64,000 bases of DNA from positions 48,826,552 through 48,890,551 of the forward strand of contig NC_087062.1 of NCBI RefSeq assembly GCF_963678635.1, read 5' to 3'. This document shows positions 10,871 to 22,339 of the stretch, one piece after another (position 1 is the first letter of the stretch; every line of letters begins with the position of its first letter). The DNA comes from Symsagittifera roscoffensis. Taxonomy: Eukaryota; Xenacoelomorpha; Acoela; Convolutidae. A model generated the notes under the pieces. That model was not told where the DNA came from and searched no databases. It saw only the letters and a list, made by a program, of their open reading frames with translations. The position numbers were made by a program, and so were the translations under genes.

Positions 10871-12460
10871 TGAAAGAGGTTAGGGTTTGGAAGAGAAAAT
10901 TTTTTTTAAAAAAATACGTTTGTAGGATGATCCTGAATAGGGATTATAGAAAGTAATGTATCCAAGTGTCTTTTTTGTATATCTATCGTATTTATAGATA
11001 ATTTCTGTTGTGATGAATGGGGGAGGTAACGGTTGAGCTGTTTTATTTGGTGGAGCTAAGGGGGAGGGTGACGTACTAGGTTGTTTAATTTCACTGTTAT
11101 TTCAAATTTAAGTGTTAAATTGCCTCGTTTGAGGATTTGTATATTGTGTTCCTGTATGTCTTTATGAATGTCGTATCTATATTGTAATCTGTTGAGTGCC
11201 CAGTTATGCAGTCTGTTACTGTCGAGGTGTTGACTGAGTAGTGGAGGAGGTGCTATGAATGTATTGCAATCTAATTGTAAGGTAGTATTACTGGTTAAAT
11301 ATTCTTTATATCTATTATCTAAACTTGTAGGAAAATTTGGAAGAAATGATGTTTTTGATATCTGACTTATTGAAGGGGTTGAAGGAAGTGAGAGGATTTC
11401 TGGTAGTGACCGAGATGTTTCTGATGAGATATCTATTGGTTTGTTCACTAAGTTTGGTTCACCTTGAGTGAAAGCTTGTGTCATCCAATGTGGGAGATGC
11501 TGTGTGGAAGTTGGGGGGCTAAAAGGATTTTCACGAATAGTTCGGATATGGGGGTTGATCCTAAGTAGTCTGATGGTATGTTTGGAATGTTTTGTTGTGA
11601 GCTGGATTGTAATGGTGTGGGTACTTTGAATTGTACTGGTGGAAAAGATCTAAAGGTTTTTGAGTTGGTGATGAGGATATTTTAAATTGAACACTGGAAT
11701 TTGTAAAAATTCTATTTCGTCTTGGATGTATGATTTGTCTATTTATTGTCAAAGCATTTTGGTTTTTACTTGGATGTTTTGTTCTATTAAGTTCTTGTTG
11801 AACGGAAGGGTATGTATTTTATGTTGGTTCTTATTTGTGGTTCGCTTAGGGATGCGTGGCGAACTACAGGTTCTAAAGGTTCTGATAGTAGTGAATGTCT
11901 TTTTTCAGATATATATGGATTTTCTAGAAACGAAATCCGTGTTGATGATTGAGGGTGGTTTTTCTGACTAGATGTCGGTGTTGTTGGAGATTCCTGGGAT
12001 GTTGTAGTCGTTGGGGACTGTTGTGTGGGTTGTTGATTAGCATTTTTGAAGGACTCTCTATATTTTTACCTACGAAGAAAATTTATGTTGGTTATAATAT
12101 TTTTCTATGAACATGATTAGCAGTTTTTTTGCTAGTGCAAAGGTTATTTTTGCTTTTTTATACATTTGCTTATTGTCAAAGTTAGGGAAATCAAGAAGGT
12201 GAAAAATTTTACTAAAAGAAGAAAAATGTCTTTCTTGTTAAAGAGTTGTGTTAACATTTAGATAGTTGTTGAAAAATCGCACCTGAGGAGGTGGTCAAGG
12301 ATTTTTGCAAAGTTGAGGAAGGTTTTGTGGAGTGAATTGAAAATTATGAAAAAACTGCAAACAATTACAAAGAGAAAGAGATATAATTCGAAAGTATGTA
12401 TAATGAAAAAAATGATGATTTGAAAAAAAATTGAAAGGATCAAAAAAATTTTGAAGTTGT
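10871..12460 (-). pseudogene. Pol-env interval of family I with Ser/Pro-rich frame
   Basis: This links the integrase side (12461 upward) with the envelope-like region. The longest open part is 11056-11484, 142 residues, rich in Ser, Pro, Thr and Asn, with repeated LP-S-P-type strings and no recognised domain. It could be the pol tail, an N-terminal part of the envelope precursor, or an extra ORF. The rest (11561-12570) has only short, low-complexity frames. No homologous copy is present in the window to choose between these. Confidence 0.4.
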
Positions 12461-13489
12461 ATTTTTTGATAACTGACTGATTCGGAAAGAAGCTTTTGAG
12501 AAATGATTTGTTCTTGTCGAATTATTTTTTTCTTGTTGTGGCAAAATCTGAGAGTGGTGGGATTGTTCATTGATTTTTGACAAGTGGGTTGAATTCTGGC
12601 AATTTTTGGTGAAGAGGAGTCTGAAAGTCCAGGAGTGAGTTTTTTGATTTTGTTTTTATTTATTGGATAATTGGGGGTATCTAGGAGTTTTTCGCACTTT
12701 AGGCTAAACGATCATGTCTTATTTTTTCTTTAGGCTAATTTAATATTTTTCCTCAAGGGAATTTTGGAGTGTAAGTTGAGACAATATCGTTGAGTTTTGT
12801 ACCAGTTGATAGGGGAGGGTTGTAATATTTAGATTTTGTTTATTCCGGTTGTCAAATATGAGCTTGTTGCTTGTTTTTGACCTGGAGATTCTTTAGTTAC
12901 AGTTATATGAAGTTTGCAAATTGTCGGCTAAAGAAGTGGTGTTGAATGAGGTGATGTTTAGATAGCTTCTGATTGGCTAAAGTCGAACTAGTTGTTCGAG
13001 GTAGTCAGCATGAATTTATACAAAGGAAAACAGAGTTTGTTATATTTCTGAAAGTTTAAAAAGGTTAATTATTAAAAAAAAGGTTTTTAAAATTCAACTT
13101 TCTTTAATATTTTAGATTGTGGAATGAAGGTTTTTTTATATTCTTCCGTGGTTGATTTCGAAGTCATGATGATTGTCGGTTTTGAGAGGTTTATTTTATT
13201 TCCTGTAGTAAGGTTTTTTCTTCTAGTTTTCGGTTTTTTCTTGGTTTTTGAGGTATTTGTTCATTTTTCATTTCTCGGGATTTTTGTTGAGTGTCTTTTG
13301 TTTCTAAGATTTGTGGTAAGCAATTTGTATCACTTTTTTGTTTTTGATTTTTGTCTGATTTATTTTGGACAATTTGAAGTCCTCTTAAGGAAAATAATTG
13401 TGTTAGTTCGCGAAGGGCGTACTCTTTTGGGTAGTAAGGTGAAAGATTTTTTCTGTGTTGAAAAATTTCTTTTTTATTCGAGTCAATAA

Positions 13490-14470
13490 GTATATTTGTT
13501 ACATCAGTGGGTTTATCAATAATTTGAAATGGTCCCTTTCAGATTGGTTGTAATTTTTTTGATATTCCTTTTTGTATTACAAAATTTGGGGTTAAGACAA
13601 ATGTTCCAATTTTGATTTTGTAGCTGGTGTGAATCGTGAGTTCAATTGTGAATGAATATTTTGTCTTTGTAATAGTTTTTTGGCTACTTTTTGATAAATT
13701 TCCTCGTGTTTTTCAACTCTGTTTCAAATCCAATCGGTATGTCTGCCGGAGGCTAATTTCAAAAATTTTGGGTGTTGAAAATGATCTTAATCCTGTGTAT
13801 GTAGTGGTAGATTATAACACATTGACTCTTTTGTGGGCTGGCAATAGCCTTGTGCGTTTTTCGAAGAGTTTGCTGTGGACATTATTGGTTTTCGTGGCTT
13901 TTGATTAAAACCATTTCACAAGGTAATATTTCTAAGATTGTTGTTATTTGTGAATTATAAGCTAGGGGGTTATTTTTTCATCTGTTGACCATTCGGTGTA
14001 TTTTGTATTGTCTCTTTTTTGATACAACTGAAGTATTCTTGTAATTAACGGTTCACTTCTTCGACTTTCGCTATCCAGTGATCATAGAATGCTGTATATG
14101 CATAGTAGGCATTACAATGAGGTACTGGGTTAAGTGCTACGTAGTGTTTAAATACGTCAAGTATGACCGTTATATATGAGTTTCCTTCCGAAGAGGGTGA
14201 TATTGGTCCTTTTGTGTCGAATGATATTCTGTGGTTAAATTATAAACTTTCTCCTTTAAAATCTTGTTTTTCTGCTGTTTGCTTTTGATAAGTGTATGGT
14301 TTATTTAATTGGCATGTTATGCAATCATTGCATAATACTTTAATCCAAATTGGTGCATTTGGAAAGTAAAAATTTTGGATGAATTTTGAGTATGTTTTTC
14401 TCTGATTCTGCATGTCCTTAAGTGTTTAAGGAACTTGAAATGTGAAATGCTAGTAGCATCAAACTTAGTG
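13490..14470 (-). pseudogene. Integrase remnant with GPF module (copy A2)
   Basis: Same content as in copy A1: an integrase core trace at about 13950-14310 and a GPF module at 13527-13535 (KLQP..KGPFQIID). One visible difference is 13530 region CTTTC versus CTTTA in A1. It carries the same broken frames as A1, so it was already dead when the segment was duplicated. Downstream on this strand comes the pol-env interval. Confidence 0.65.
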
Positions 14471-14819
14471 GTAAACATGGTACTTTTAATTCTGATGTTT
14501 GATATTCTAAAATATTTGTGTTCTCATTTATGGATGTATTGTTGAATTTCCTGAAGTATTTTAGAAGTGTTTTGTTTCCTAAAATTGTTATATCTGCTTT
14601 TATGAGTTTTTTATTATAAGCGTGACAAAATTTTAAGCATCTAATGACGGGGTCAAGGTTTTTTAATTTTTGTAGTAGTTCAATTGTTATTTTCTGTATA
14701 TTTTCAAATTCTAAGTCTGAGAGAGGTATGTTATCGAGAGGGTCATGGAGGTTAAAAACTTGATTTATTGTGTATTTTGTATCAGTATCTGGAGGTTTTG
14801 ATAAATTTATATTATCAGT

Positions 14820-15400
14820 TCACCTTTCTTTTTCTATTAAAATGAATAGATCTGTCCTGTACATTTTTTGTGTCAGTGGTTTTTGTTGTGTGTTGTTTTT
14901 GATCCTAGATGAGTATGGTATTGGTTTAAAAAGAGAGTTTCCTAAGAGGTCTACTTCATAATGACTATTTTGGCAATCTAAATACAATGGAAAGTGTCGT
15001 GAGTTTTTTATTTGTGGTTGATCGACGTCAGTTTTTAACGCATGTTCGCATTCTAGTTTTGACAATGTTTCGTCTTTTGCAAGAAAAAGCTTAATATTTT
15101 GTGGTATTTCTACTGTTTTTTTTCTTGTTAATAGTTCACGTGGTGTGTTTCTACAAGGTGTGTCTGTTAGTGCAAGAAATTTTCCTGCTGTACAAACTAT
15201 ACGTAGGTTTGGGAATTTCATTTAAAATAGTTGAAATCTTTAAACTCTATGGTTTGTGTGAAAAGAAAAATTATAAGTTTATGGTCTGTAAAGAGAATTG
15301 TTGGATGTTTTGATCCGAGTATTAAAAATTTATATTCGATGAGGGTGTATTTTAAGGGTGTATATTATTTTGCTGTCTGAGAATTTTATGAAATTATCTT
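14820..15400 (-). pseudogene. RNase H end and linker remnant (copy A2)
   Basis: A 133-residue open frame (14820-15221) begins MKFPNLRIVCTAGKFLALTD and continues RNTPRELLTRK, which is the end of a Ty3 RNase H (FPN..IV..AGK.LAL.D...R). A linker with VEIPQNIKLFLAKDE and HFPLYLDCQNSHYEVDLLG follows. In A1 the same frame is interrupted by an extra T in a poly-T run near 2650, so A2 keeps the longer reading. The start of RNase H up to 15400 is fragmented. Confidence 0.65.
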
Positions 15401-16260
15401 AAATATAGTTGCATTTTATAGTCGTATTTACTTAGGAAAATGAGCATTCTTGGATTTTTTTTGTGTGATGGAGGTTCAAGCTTTATGATTGCGGCTATGT
15501 GGGATTTCAATGGAGTGATCCTATTTCCTTCGATAATATGTCCTAATAATTTTTTATAAAAATGTGAGAAAAAAAGTGATTTATCTGGGGCTGCGTTCAC
15601 GTTTTCATTAAGTAGTATCTGATGATATTTTTCTATGGCATCAAAAATTTCGTGTTTTGGCTGTGATTACTTGAAAATATCGTCTAAATTTTTATTGACA
15701 TTTTTACTGAGAATAAGTGGTCAAACAATTTTGCTCATAAGTGTTGAGAATGCTGCTGCTCCAACGGAAACTCCATAGAAAAATCTTTTAAATTCGTATT
15801 GTTGGTTTCCAATGACAAATTGTGTTAAGCATCGTGATTCTTCATCTTGTGACATTTGATTGTATGCACTGTTCATGTCAGCGGTTGTGAAATATTTTCC
15901 GTTTATTTTTATGAGAACTACTTGAAATGGTTCTATAGGCTATTTACATTTAGATTCATCAATGAGTGATTTGAGATATCTTGCGTCTAGTACGATTTTT
16001 AATGATTCTTCTTTAGCTAAAATAAGGACGGCATTTATGAATGTGTTTCCTTTTGGTTGTTCTTCTTTAATTACCTGGGAAATAGTGTCATATTCTTCTT
16101 GAATATCAAGTAACCTAATAACTTTGTCCTGCAAGTGAATTGGGACTTTACTTGCTCATTGCTTTTTGAATATTGCGTCAGGTTTCAGAGGTAGAAGTAA
16201 TGATGAAAACACTTTATCAACATCAAATTTAGATGTTGGGTATTTTAGTAGCAGTTCGGC
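15394..16260 (-). pseudogene. Reverse transcriptase remnant, catalytic Tyr lost (A2)
   Basis: Same RT as in A1, including VLDARYLKSLIDES and TTADMNSAYNQM. The catalytic box at 15679-15690 reads NLDD instead of YLDD because of one base change relative to A1. The TGA of SKIV*PLI and the TGA of KKQ*AS are also here. Confidence 0.85.
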
Positions 16261-16845
16261 TAGTTATTCAAATTCTTTTTGTGTAATTTGAGAATGTTGC
16301 GAAATGAACATTGTGAAGATTTTTTGTTGTTCCCTGGTGTGTTTTGATATCTGGAATGTCGGTGTAAAGTAAGTTGTTTTTGTGAAATAGTCTGTGTTTC
16401 ATTTTTTATCACTTATTATATTGTTAATTATTAATTTTTCATTAAAAATTGTTGGTTGACATATATCTAAAATTTTTAAAACAATATTTACTTTACATGC
16501 TACTTCTAATGTGGGAGAGATTGTTGCGTTTGTTTCGCAATAACCTAGAAGTCTTAGAGGTACTGTTATTCAGTATGGAGAGTTATTGTATATATGTAGT
16601 GAAATCATATATTGAATTTAATTTTTTCGTGTAATTGATGGATGAGGATTGTTAATAGGAAAAATTTTTGAATTGGTCTGAGTTCAAGGTCTGACATGTA
16701 TAGTCGTTGTTTGTTTTGTTATATTATAATATTTGTCATGTTATATTCATGGAGTTGACTTACTGAAAAGTTATATACAATTCCTGCTATTGGTTTCAGG
16801 TGTTTTCCTTCTTGGTTATACATAGGATAGAAAAATGGTGGTTGT

Positions 16846-17260
16846 TTATTTAGTCTTTGAAAAAATGTAAGTAATGAGTTTTTTTCTTTTTGTGTTTTTA
16901 TCTTTTATTTGTCTTTCGCTATTTAAAATATTAATAGTAGGAATATATTCAGTGATGAATGGTATTCCAATAATATTGTGTTTTATATCTGTAATATGAA
17001 TTGCTTGTTTGAAGGGTTTGGTTAAGAGTTTATTCTGTTCCATTGTTCGAGTGGGAATAAGGGATTGTTGGCTTTCTCCAAAATTAGTTAAACTTGATCC
17101 TTGTGCTGTAGCTAATTTGCTTGATGTTTTTGAGAGCTTTAAATTTGGATGTAGAGTTTGTATCTCGTTCAAAGTGGGAGTAATTTTTAGAATTGATTCT
17201 GCTCCTGAGTCTATTAAAAAATCAATGTCGACGTCTGGTGACTGAAATTCTTTTTTTCTG
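16846..17260 (-). pseudogene. Retropepsin remnant with intact DSGA (A2)
   Basis: On the minus strand DFLIDSGAES has its catalytic DSGA within 17194-17211. It is followed by ITPTLNEIQTLHPNLKLS, TAQGSSLTNFGE and NIIGIPFI, a typical retropepsin layout of active-site loop, middle strands and the IIG turn. The 108-residue open frame covers most of the domain after the active site. This is the best preserved family I protease here; the paralogue at 48688-48990 reads DSS instead of DSG. A charged, Lys-rich stretch leads on to RT. Confidence 0.8.
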
Positions 17261-17877
17261 TGGACTTTCTAAAAAAAGTGATTTTGTCCAAAGTTTTTCT
17301 TTAGGTAGTTGTGTTTTGTTTGATGCATTTTGATACTTATTGTTTCTGCTTGAACTTCCTTAAGTTCTTGTTCAGTGTAGTCTATTATTTCTTGAATATT
17401 ATCAGGGTTTTGGAGATTGTTATGATTATTCTGGTAATCATTCGATTCTTTTGGTGTTTCGTATTCGTTTTCAATCTGAAGCATGAAAGCGTGTTTTTTG
17501 TTTCGCTCTCATCGTCTGTGGATTCGCAAGTTACGTGATTTAGATGTAATTCTGTGGTTTCTGGGTTATCAATACCAGGAGGTCTGAATGAGTTTCTTCA
17601 GTTGATTGAACTTGGTTAATTCGTCTTTGATTAAGGTGTTTAGGTGTACTACTTCTATAGTTTTGTTGTGAATTTTGATATTGTCTTATTTTTCTGTGCG
17701 GTGATTGAGTAAAACTTCTTTGTCGATTTTGATAATTCGAATTTCTATTTTGAGAACCGTCACGTGATCTATTGTTATAGTTTTTGTAGTTTGATCTAAG
17801 ATAGTTTGACCTATTTTTTGAATAGTCTCATGATCTGTTATTTTGACACTGTCCGTCGATCGATTGAATAAAATCTA

Positions 17878-18322
17878 TTACGAGAGTTTGAACGCAAATA
17901 CTTTTAACAAAGTTCGAATAGTTGCTTCTATTTGAATTTGATCTTGAATAATTTTTGCGATATCGATTGTTTTGACTCTTTGATCGACTATATCTAGTTT
18001 GTGAGAAACTTCGTGAAATTCTTTGATCTGGAGATCTTCCCCGATAGTTATACCTGTGGGGTGATTGTTGTCTTGAGGCATTACAAATATCAGGAAGTGG
18101 TTTTTACTGAACTATTGTTACTGTGAATGTTTTTATTTGGTAGATTTTGATGTTTTTTCTTGTATTAGTAAAATGATTTATTTGATTCTCTGTGTTTTTC
18201 TGGTTTGTTCTGATTATCTTGTTGTTTTTGTCTACATTCGGCAATGCTGTGTCCGTATCTGCGGCAATAGTTACACCATTTTTTGAATGATGGTTTGCCT
18301 TTAAGTTTTGGGTTTTTCTCAT
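17878..18322 (-). pseudogene. Gag nucleocapsid remnant with CCHC knuckle (A2)
   Basis: The minus strand reads WCNYCRRYGHSIAECRQ, a C-x2-C-x4-H-x4-C knuckle with all four ligands, at 18231-18278. It is embedded in Lys/Asn/Gln-rich sequence, as in RNA-binding Gag C-termini. Reading frames change around 18090-18110. The same knuckle appears at about 49980-50020 with its second Cys changed to Ser, and near 60620-60670. Confidence 0.8.
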
Positions 18323-18645
18323 CGATATTTAATATCCGAGTGATTTTTTCAGCTAGTTCAGTGTCAGAGTCATAAATTTTATTTATTTCTGAAGTAGTGG
18401 TTTGGATGATTTTTCCATTTTGTAATTTTCAATTTTCTGTTTCTAGCTTGTTCTAGTTTATCTACTAATTTTCTGAAGCCTATATTAGGTTCTCGTATTC
18501 AAGATGGATGTGATGCTCTCTTTTTTTTCGTAATTGAGGTGTAGAGTCATTATTAAAATTTATGTCAGTTTTGGTGTCCTTATAATCATGTTTATCAAGA
18601 GAATATGCTTTTCTTACTAGTGTTTCAATTCTTAATGCAAGTTAT

Positions 18646-19154
18646 TTAATTGTTTCGTTTGGATTCTACGGATTTAATTGCATAAAACTTTTCGGTGCTT
18701 TTTGTTTCTTTCGGAGTCGAACATTTTTTAATTTCTTGTGTGAATGTTTTCCAGTCTGATTTAATATGTATAGGTAAAGCTGAAAACCATTGTTGGGCTG
18801 CGCCATCAATTGTGGTATGGGTTAGAACTGTGCGTCTATGTATCCAATTTTGACGAAGTGGTGTATTTACTGGTTCAGGTCCTATATTTAAAATCAAATT
18901 TGATGTGACTGCTTTTAAATAATCTTCTACGGAGTATTCGGGATCTGTGACTGTGAATACCATTAATGTCTTATTTGAAGATATTGAGGATCCACCCATA
19001 AGGTATGGATTAATATTCTTTGTAGTGGCTCTGCAGCATTCAGTATTTGAGAAAAATTTGTAAGTTGAGTCTTTGTTATTTCATGTTGTTGTAGGTAAAA
19101 TGCTAGTGGAATTTCCTTTTGCATTTGAGTTGTTTGGTAATTTTGTGTATTCAC
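18646..19154 (-). pseudogene. Gag capsid-like remnant (A2)
   Basis: Two overlapping minus-strand frames give EIPLAFYLQQHEITKTQLTN, and a 117-residue piece with VFTVTDPEYSVEDYLKAVTS, QNWIHRRTVLTHTTIDGAAQ, QWFSALPIHIKSDWKTFTQE. The W-F-S-x-LP ... K-x-DW-x-TF pattern is typical of the Ty3/gypsy Gag capsid C-terminal domain. The same region recurs at 50507-50900 and 58560-58900. Confidence 0.75.
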
Positions 19155-19839
19155 TGGGTTTTGTGATTGAAAATAACTATATGAGGTTGGGTGATGTCTT
19201 GTTTGCCTTTGTTCGCTTCGTGTATATGGTTCGAAAAGATCTGTTTGATCAATTTTCGAGTTACGGTGATGATGATTTGTGTTAAATTGTTGACTTTGAT
19301 AATAATATTCTTCATCTTCTGAATAATGTGGTTGATTACTAATATGATGTTTGTTCGCTATGTTTTTATTTTGTTGAAAAAACGGATAATTTTTGCTACG
19401 ATCTAGTGTAGCTCGTGGCTGATCGTTAAAGAATACTGATTGAGAATTTTGTATGTTACATTTTAATTTTGTGATTGCGATTGATTTTGACTATTTGTAT
19501 TGGGAGCTTTTGTTGTTTTGGATTTTTGGAAAAAATTATAATTATGATCTGAGAAGTTATTTCTATTTGATGTTTTTTGCTAATTTGTTTGTCTTGACGT
19601 TGTTACTGGTCTAATTGTTTGAGAATCCATCTGTGATTATTTTGGCATTACTGAAGGTTTCCCTGTCGATTGTATAGTCGTTTATGGAAATTCTGTGTTT
19701 TTATTTTTTGGAGTTGTAAGTGTTGGATGAATAGCAGAAATGCTTTGTTGTGTTGTTGTTGGCGTTGTTTTAATAATTTCTTCGTTCACGAAATGTGATG
19801 GAGTTTGAATATGTTGTTGTGTAAGTCTTCTTGTTCTTC

Positions 19840-20558
19840 TCAAATTTTCTTGGTTAATAATGTAGAATTTAAACTATTATTTCCTTCTCTATCTCTGAAT
19901 AAAGAAATATAGTTTATAGGTGTTGCATTAATGGTAAGTGGGGTTATTCTAACATAATCTTTTTTAATGAAAATTGTGGTAGTTGCTTGATTTGAGATGT
20001 CAGTTGCTATATTAAAAAATGATGGATGAGACCATTCAGGGTCCCAAACATAATATATTTCGTCTGCCAATATAGTTTCATCGTCTGAATTTTTTGGTTG
20101 AAATTTTTTCTTGCTAGTGATATTAGGTCAAGATTATGAACAAAATGATCAATTACAAACCATGCTAGTATCTTTTATAGATCGTTTTAAATTTTTTGTG
20201 ATATATCGTCATTAGTGAGATTTTCACGGATTGTATTTAAAAATTTTGAGAAATTACTTATTTGTTGTCTTACAGCTGTATGTCAGGATGTCTGAGTTGG
20301 TGAGTCACCATGTGTTTCTCTCAATTCTAGTAGAGATAGATAGCTATATATAATTGAGAATACATCGTTTGTGAATATGGAATTTGCTCTTTGTGAATTT
20401 TGGTGTTGTTTATTTTTTATATAGTCTGTAAAAACTTTTGATAATTCTATATCTATATCGTCTGTTTGTATTTGGTGTTTTTTGTGATTTAGATTTGGTG
20501 ATTCGATTACGATTGAGAAAATACCATAAAAGGATGTGATATTACATATATCTTTTAG
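19840..20558 (-). pseudogene. Gag N-terminal half, part before the insertion (A2)
   Basis: The minus-strand frame includes YYVWDPEWSHPSFFNIATD and VRITPLTINATPINY, a segment that recurs at 51780-51930, 59683-59934 and 61800-61980, so it is a real conserved part of the family I Gag. At 20559 it is interrupted by the plus-strand Ty3 element and resumes at 29603. No named domain is recognised in this half. Confidence 0.65.
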
Positions 20559-20562
20559 GTAA
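20559..20562. repeat. Target-site duplication GTAA (left)
   Basis: GTAA precedes the left LTR and also follows the right LTR at 29599-29602. Joining the flanks restores a reading comparable to the uninterrupted gag copy near 62450-62480. Confidence 0.75.
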
Positions 20563-20792
20563 TGTGAGGGACTACTTATTTAGACATCAATCAATATAGT
20601 TGCTATCCGCTATTATTTATATCCTTGAGAGTTTCTCATATTATCACTGAGTGTGAACTGGGTACCTGCCTGTCAGTCAGTCTAGGTCTGTCTAGTCTGC
20701 TGTTTGTCGACCTCTAGCTTAGTAACTTGTTAATGCGAATTAGAAACAAGTTGAAATCAATCTTCAACCGTAAAATTTACTTACCCTCGTTA
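20563..20792 (+). repeat. 5' LTR of nested Ty3 element
   Basis: Begins TGTGAGGGACTACTTATTTA and ends CCCTCGTTA. It aligns over its whole length with 29370-29598, sharing for example TATATCCTTGAGAGTTTCTC and CTGTCAGTCAGTCTAGGT-like strings. The primer site follows directly. Confidence 0.9.
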
Positions 20793-21750
20793 TGGCGCAG
20801 CCAGCAGATGGAGGGGGGAAAACCCTTGGAATTGTAGCGTTCTGGCCTCCGAAACAGGCGGAGCCACAACTATTATGGGAGCATTGGAAACAGAGATTCC
20901 ATTAGGCACTGGTGGCGAAACACGGATTAGTTTCGTCTGACTACTAATTTGCGTCAACTTTGACCGAAGCGCAGATTAATCCACCGGGGGAAGTTGGTGG
21001 AATACCGAGGGAAGAAGGTGAACACACACTCACTCATATCGAACTTGTACTTATGTCTAGGACACGAGGTACAGCGGGCCTTGCATAATCAGCATCAACA
21101 ATTGGATTTGGAAAATATACGATAACCAAGACTCTTAGATACATGTAGAGCTCTTTTCCAATAAGAGCGAAACGAAACTTACGAAATGTACCAAATGCTG
21201 CCCAGGAAGCAAAAAGAAGGAGATAGTATAGAGTCGTTCTACGCAGAACTCAGCGGAATGGCGGCGAGATGCAACATTGGGACCCAAGAAGGGAAAATGG
21301 TGAGGGACATATTCATATTTAACATGCGGAATAGGAACGCGCAGAACGATTTGTGCCGAGAAATATGAACCCCGGAGGAAGCCTTGAAGATCGCAATGTC
21401 GTATGAAAGAGGTGACAAGTACGCAAAAACTTACAAGTGAAATGCGCTAGGCTCCATGGGAACTGCTTACGGGGGTTCTCTACAAATCAAAGCACAACCG
21501 ATCAGTAATATTCTTGAATCTAGGGCACGTGGAATACAAAGGGGACAGGGACAGTAACAGAACCAGTGAGGAGCCCGAACGCAAGAGCGCAGATGCTTTA
21601 ACTGTGATCAGCCAAATTTCACTCCCAAAGCACAGACAACGATGCCCAGAGAGAGCCGTCACATGCAATTTTTTCAAGAAAGTCGGGCACTTCGAGAAGA
21701 TTGTCGGTGGAAGCGGCAGTCACGTGGGAGACAACAAGTTGGACTAATCC
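20792..21750 (+). pseudogene. Gag remnant of nested Ty3 element
   Basis: The reading starts MAQPADGGGKTLGIVAFWPP at the ATG over the LTR/primer-site boundary and keeps the FW...EP.L.W pattern seen in the element at 4213-6708, then stops after 37 codons. A later open piece (21186-21368) reads MYQMLPRKQKEGDSIESFYA, with RCNIGTQEGKMVRDIF, typical of the Gag region before the nucleocapsid. Near 21590-21720 two zinc knuckles can be traced: CFNCDQPNF..., and CNFFKKVGHFEKIV, in which two expected Cys are Phe and Val. It is inactive by stops, shifts and lost metal ligands. Confidence 0.75.
20793..20806 (+). promoter_or_regulatory. Primer-binding-like site
   Basis: TGGCGCAGCCAGCA directly follows the LTR end. 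The same site is found in the truncated element at 6491-6507. The last LTR base plus the first two primer-site bases form the ATG of the MAQPAD reading. Confidence 0.65.
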
Positions 21751-21913
21751 AAAGGGATGAAACGTTCGATGATGAACATACTCCCCTGGATGACGTTGGG
21801 TCACAACATGCAGCAAACTCAGTACGTTTCGTCAAGAGAGAACATCACAGCTGGTCATCGGAGAGTTCGGATGACTATATGGTTATGGCGGTTAGACGTA
21901 AAAGGAAAGACTA

Positions 21914-22300
21914 TTGAAAGTTGCCGTAACTAAACTAAAAGTCTACATTAATGGACACCCAATGAACATCTGGATTCACAGCGGATTGCCTATATCCATA
22001 CTAACACTTGACGACTTGAAGAAAACAGTGGGAAGAACGGGAATCAACTTGAAACAAAACGACATGGAAGATGACGAATTTCGGGACTACAGCAACAATC
22101 GGATCAAAATGTTGGGGAGGTTGGAGGTAGAGTTAGCATCGAACGGATGGAAAACAATAGCGGAAGTCAGGGTCATCGCAGGGACCAGACCCTCAATCGT
22201 GGGACGTGACCTGATGGGAAAACTAGGACTAAAGTTGATGCAAGCAGATCCAAGGGGAGCAGTGATGGATATCCAAGGGACGGCGAACAGCACATGTGAG
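21914..22300 (+). pseudogene. Retropepsin remnant, catalytic Asp replaced by His
   Basis: The 230-residue frame starting here opens with KVYINGHPMNIWIHSGLPIS, where the usual DSG active site reads HSG. It ends its protease part with SIVGRDLMGKLGLKLMQ, the intact IVGRD-L-LGL motif. Length and layout fit a retropepsin of about 110 residues. The D to H change would abolish catalysis even without the downstream breaks. RT follows in the same frame. Confidence 0.85.
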
Positions 22301-22339
22301 AAGGAGCAGTCTCGAGAATCGGAAGAAGAGCAAATGGAC

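Larger units (their letters stand above)
12461..16671 (-). repeat. Near-identical duplicate of 1-4212
   Basis: The sequence from ATTTTTTGATAACTGACTGA onward repeats the window start at an offset of 12460, drifting to 12458 through small indels, and ends at the shared string TTAATAGGAAAAATTTTTG. After that, copy A2 continues into retropepsin while copy A1 switches to another element. Confidence 0.95.
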
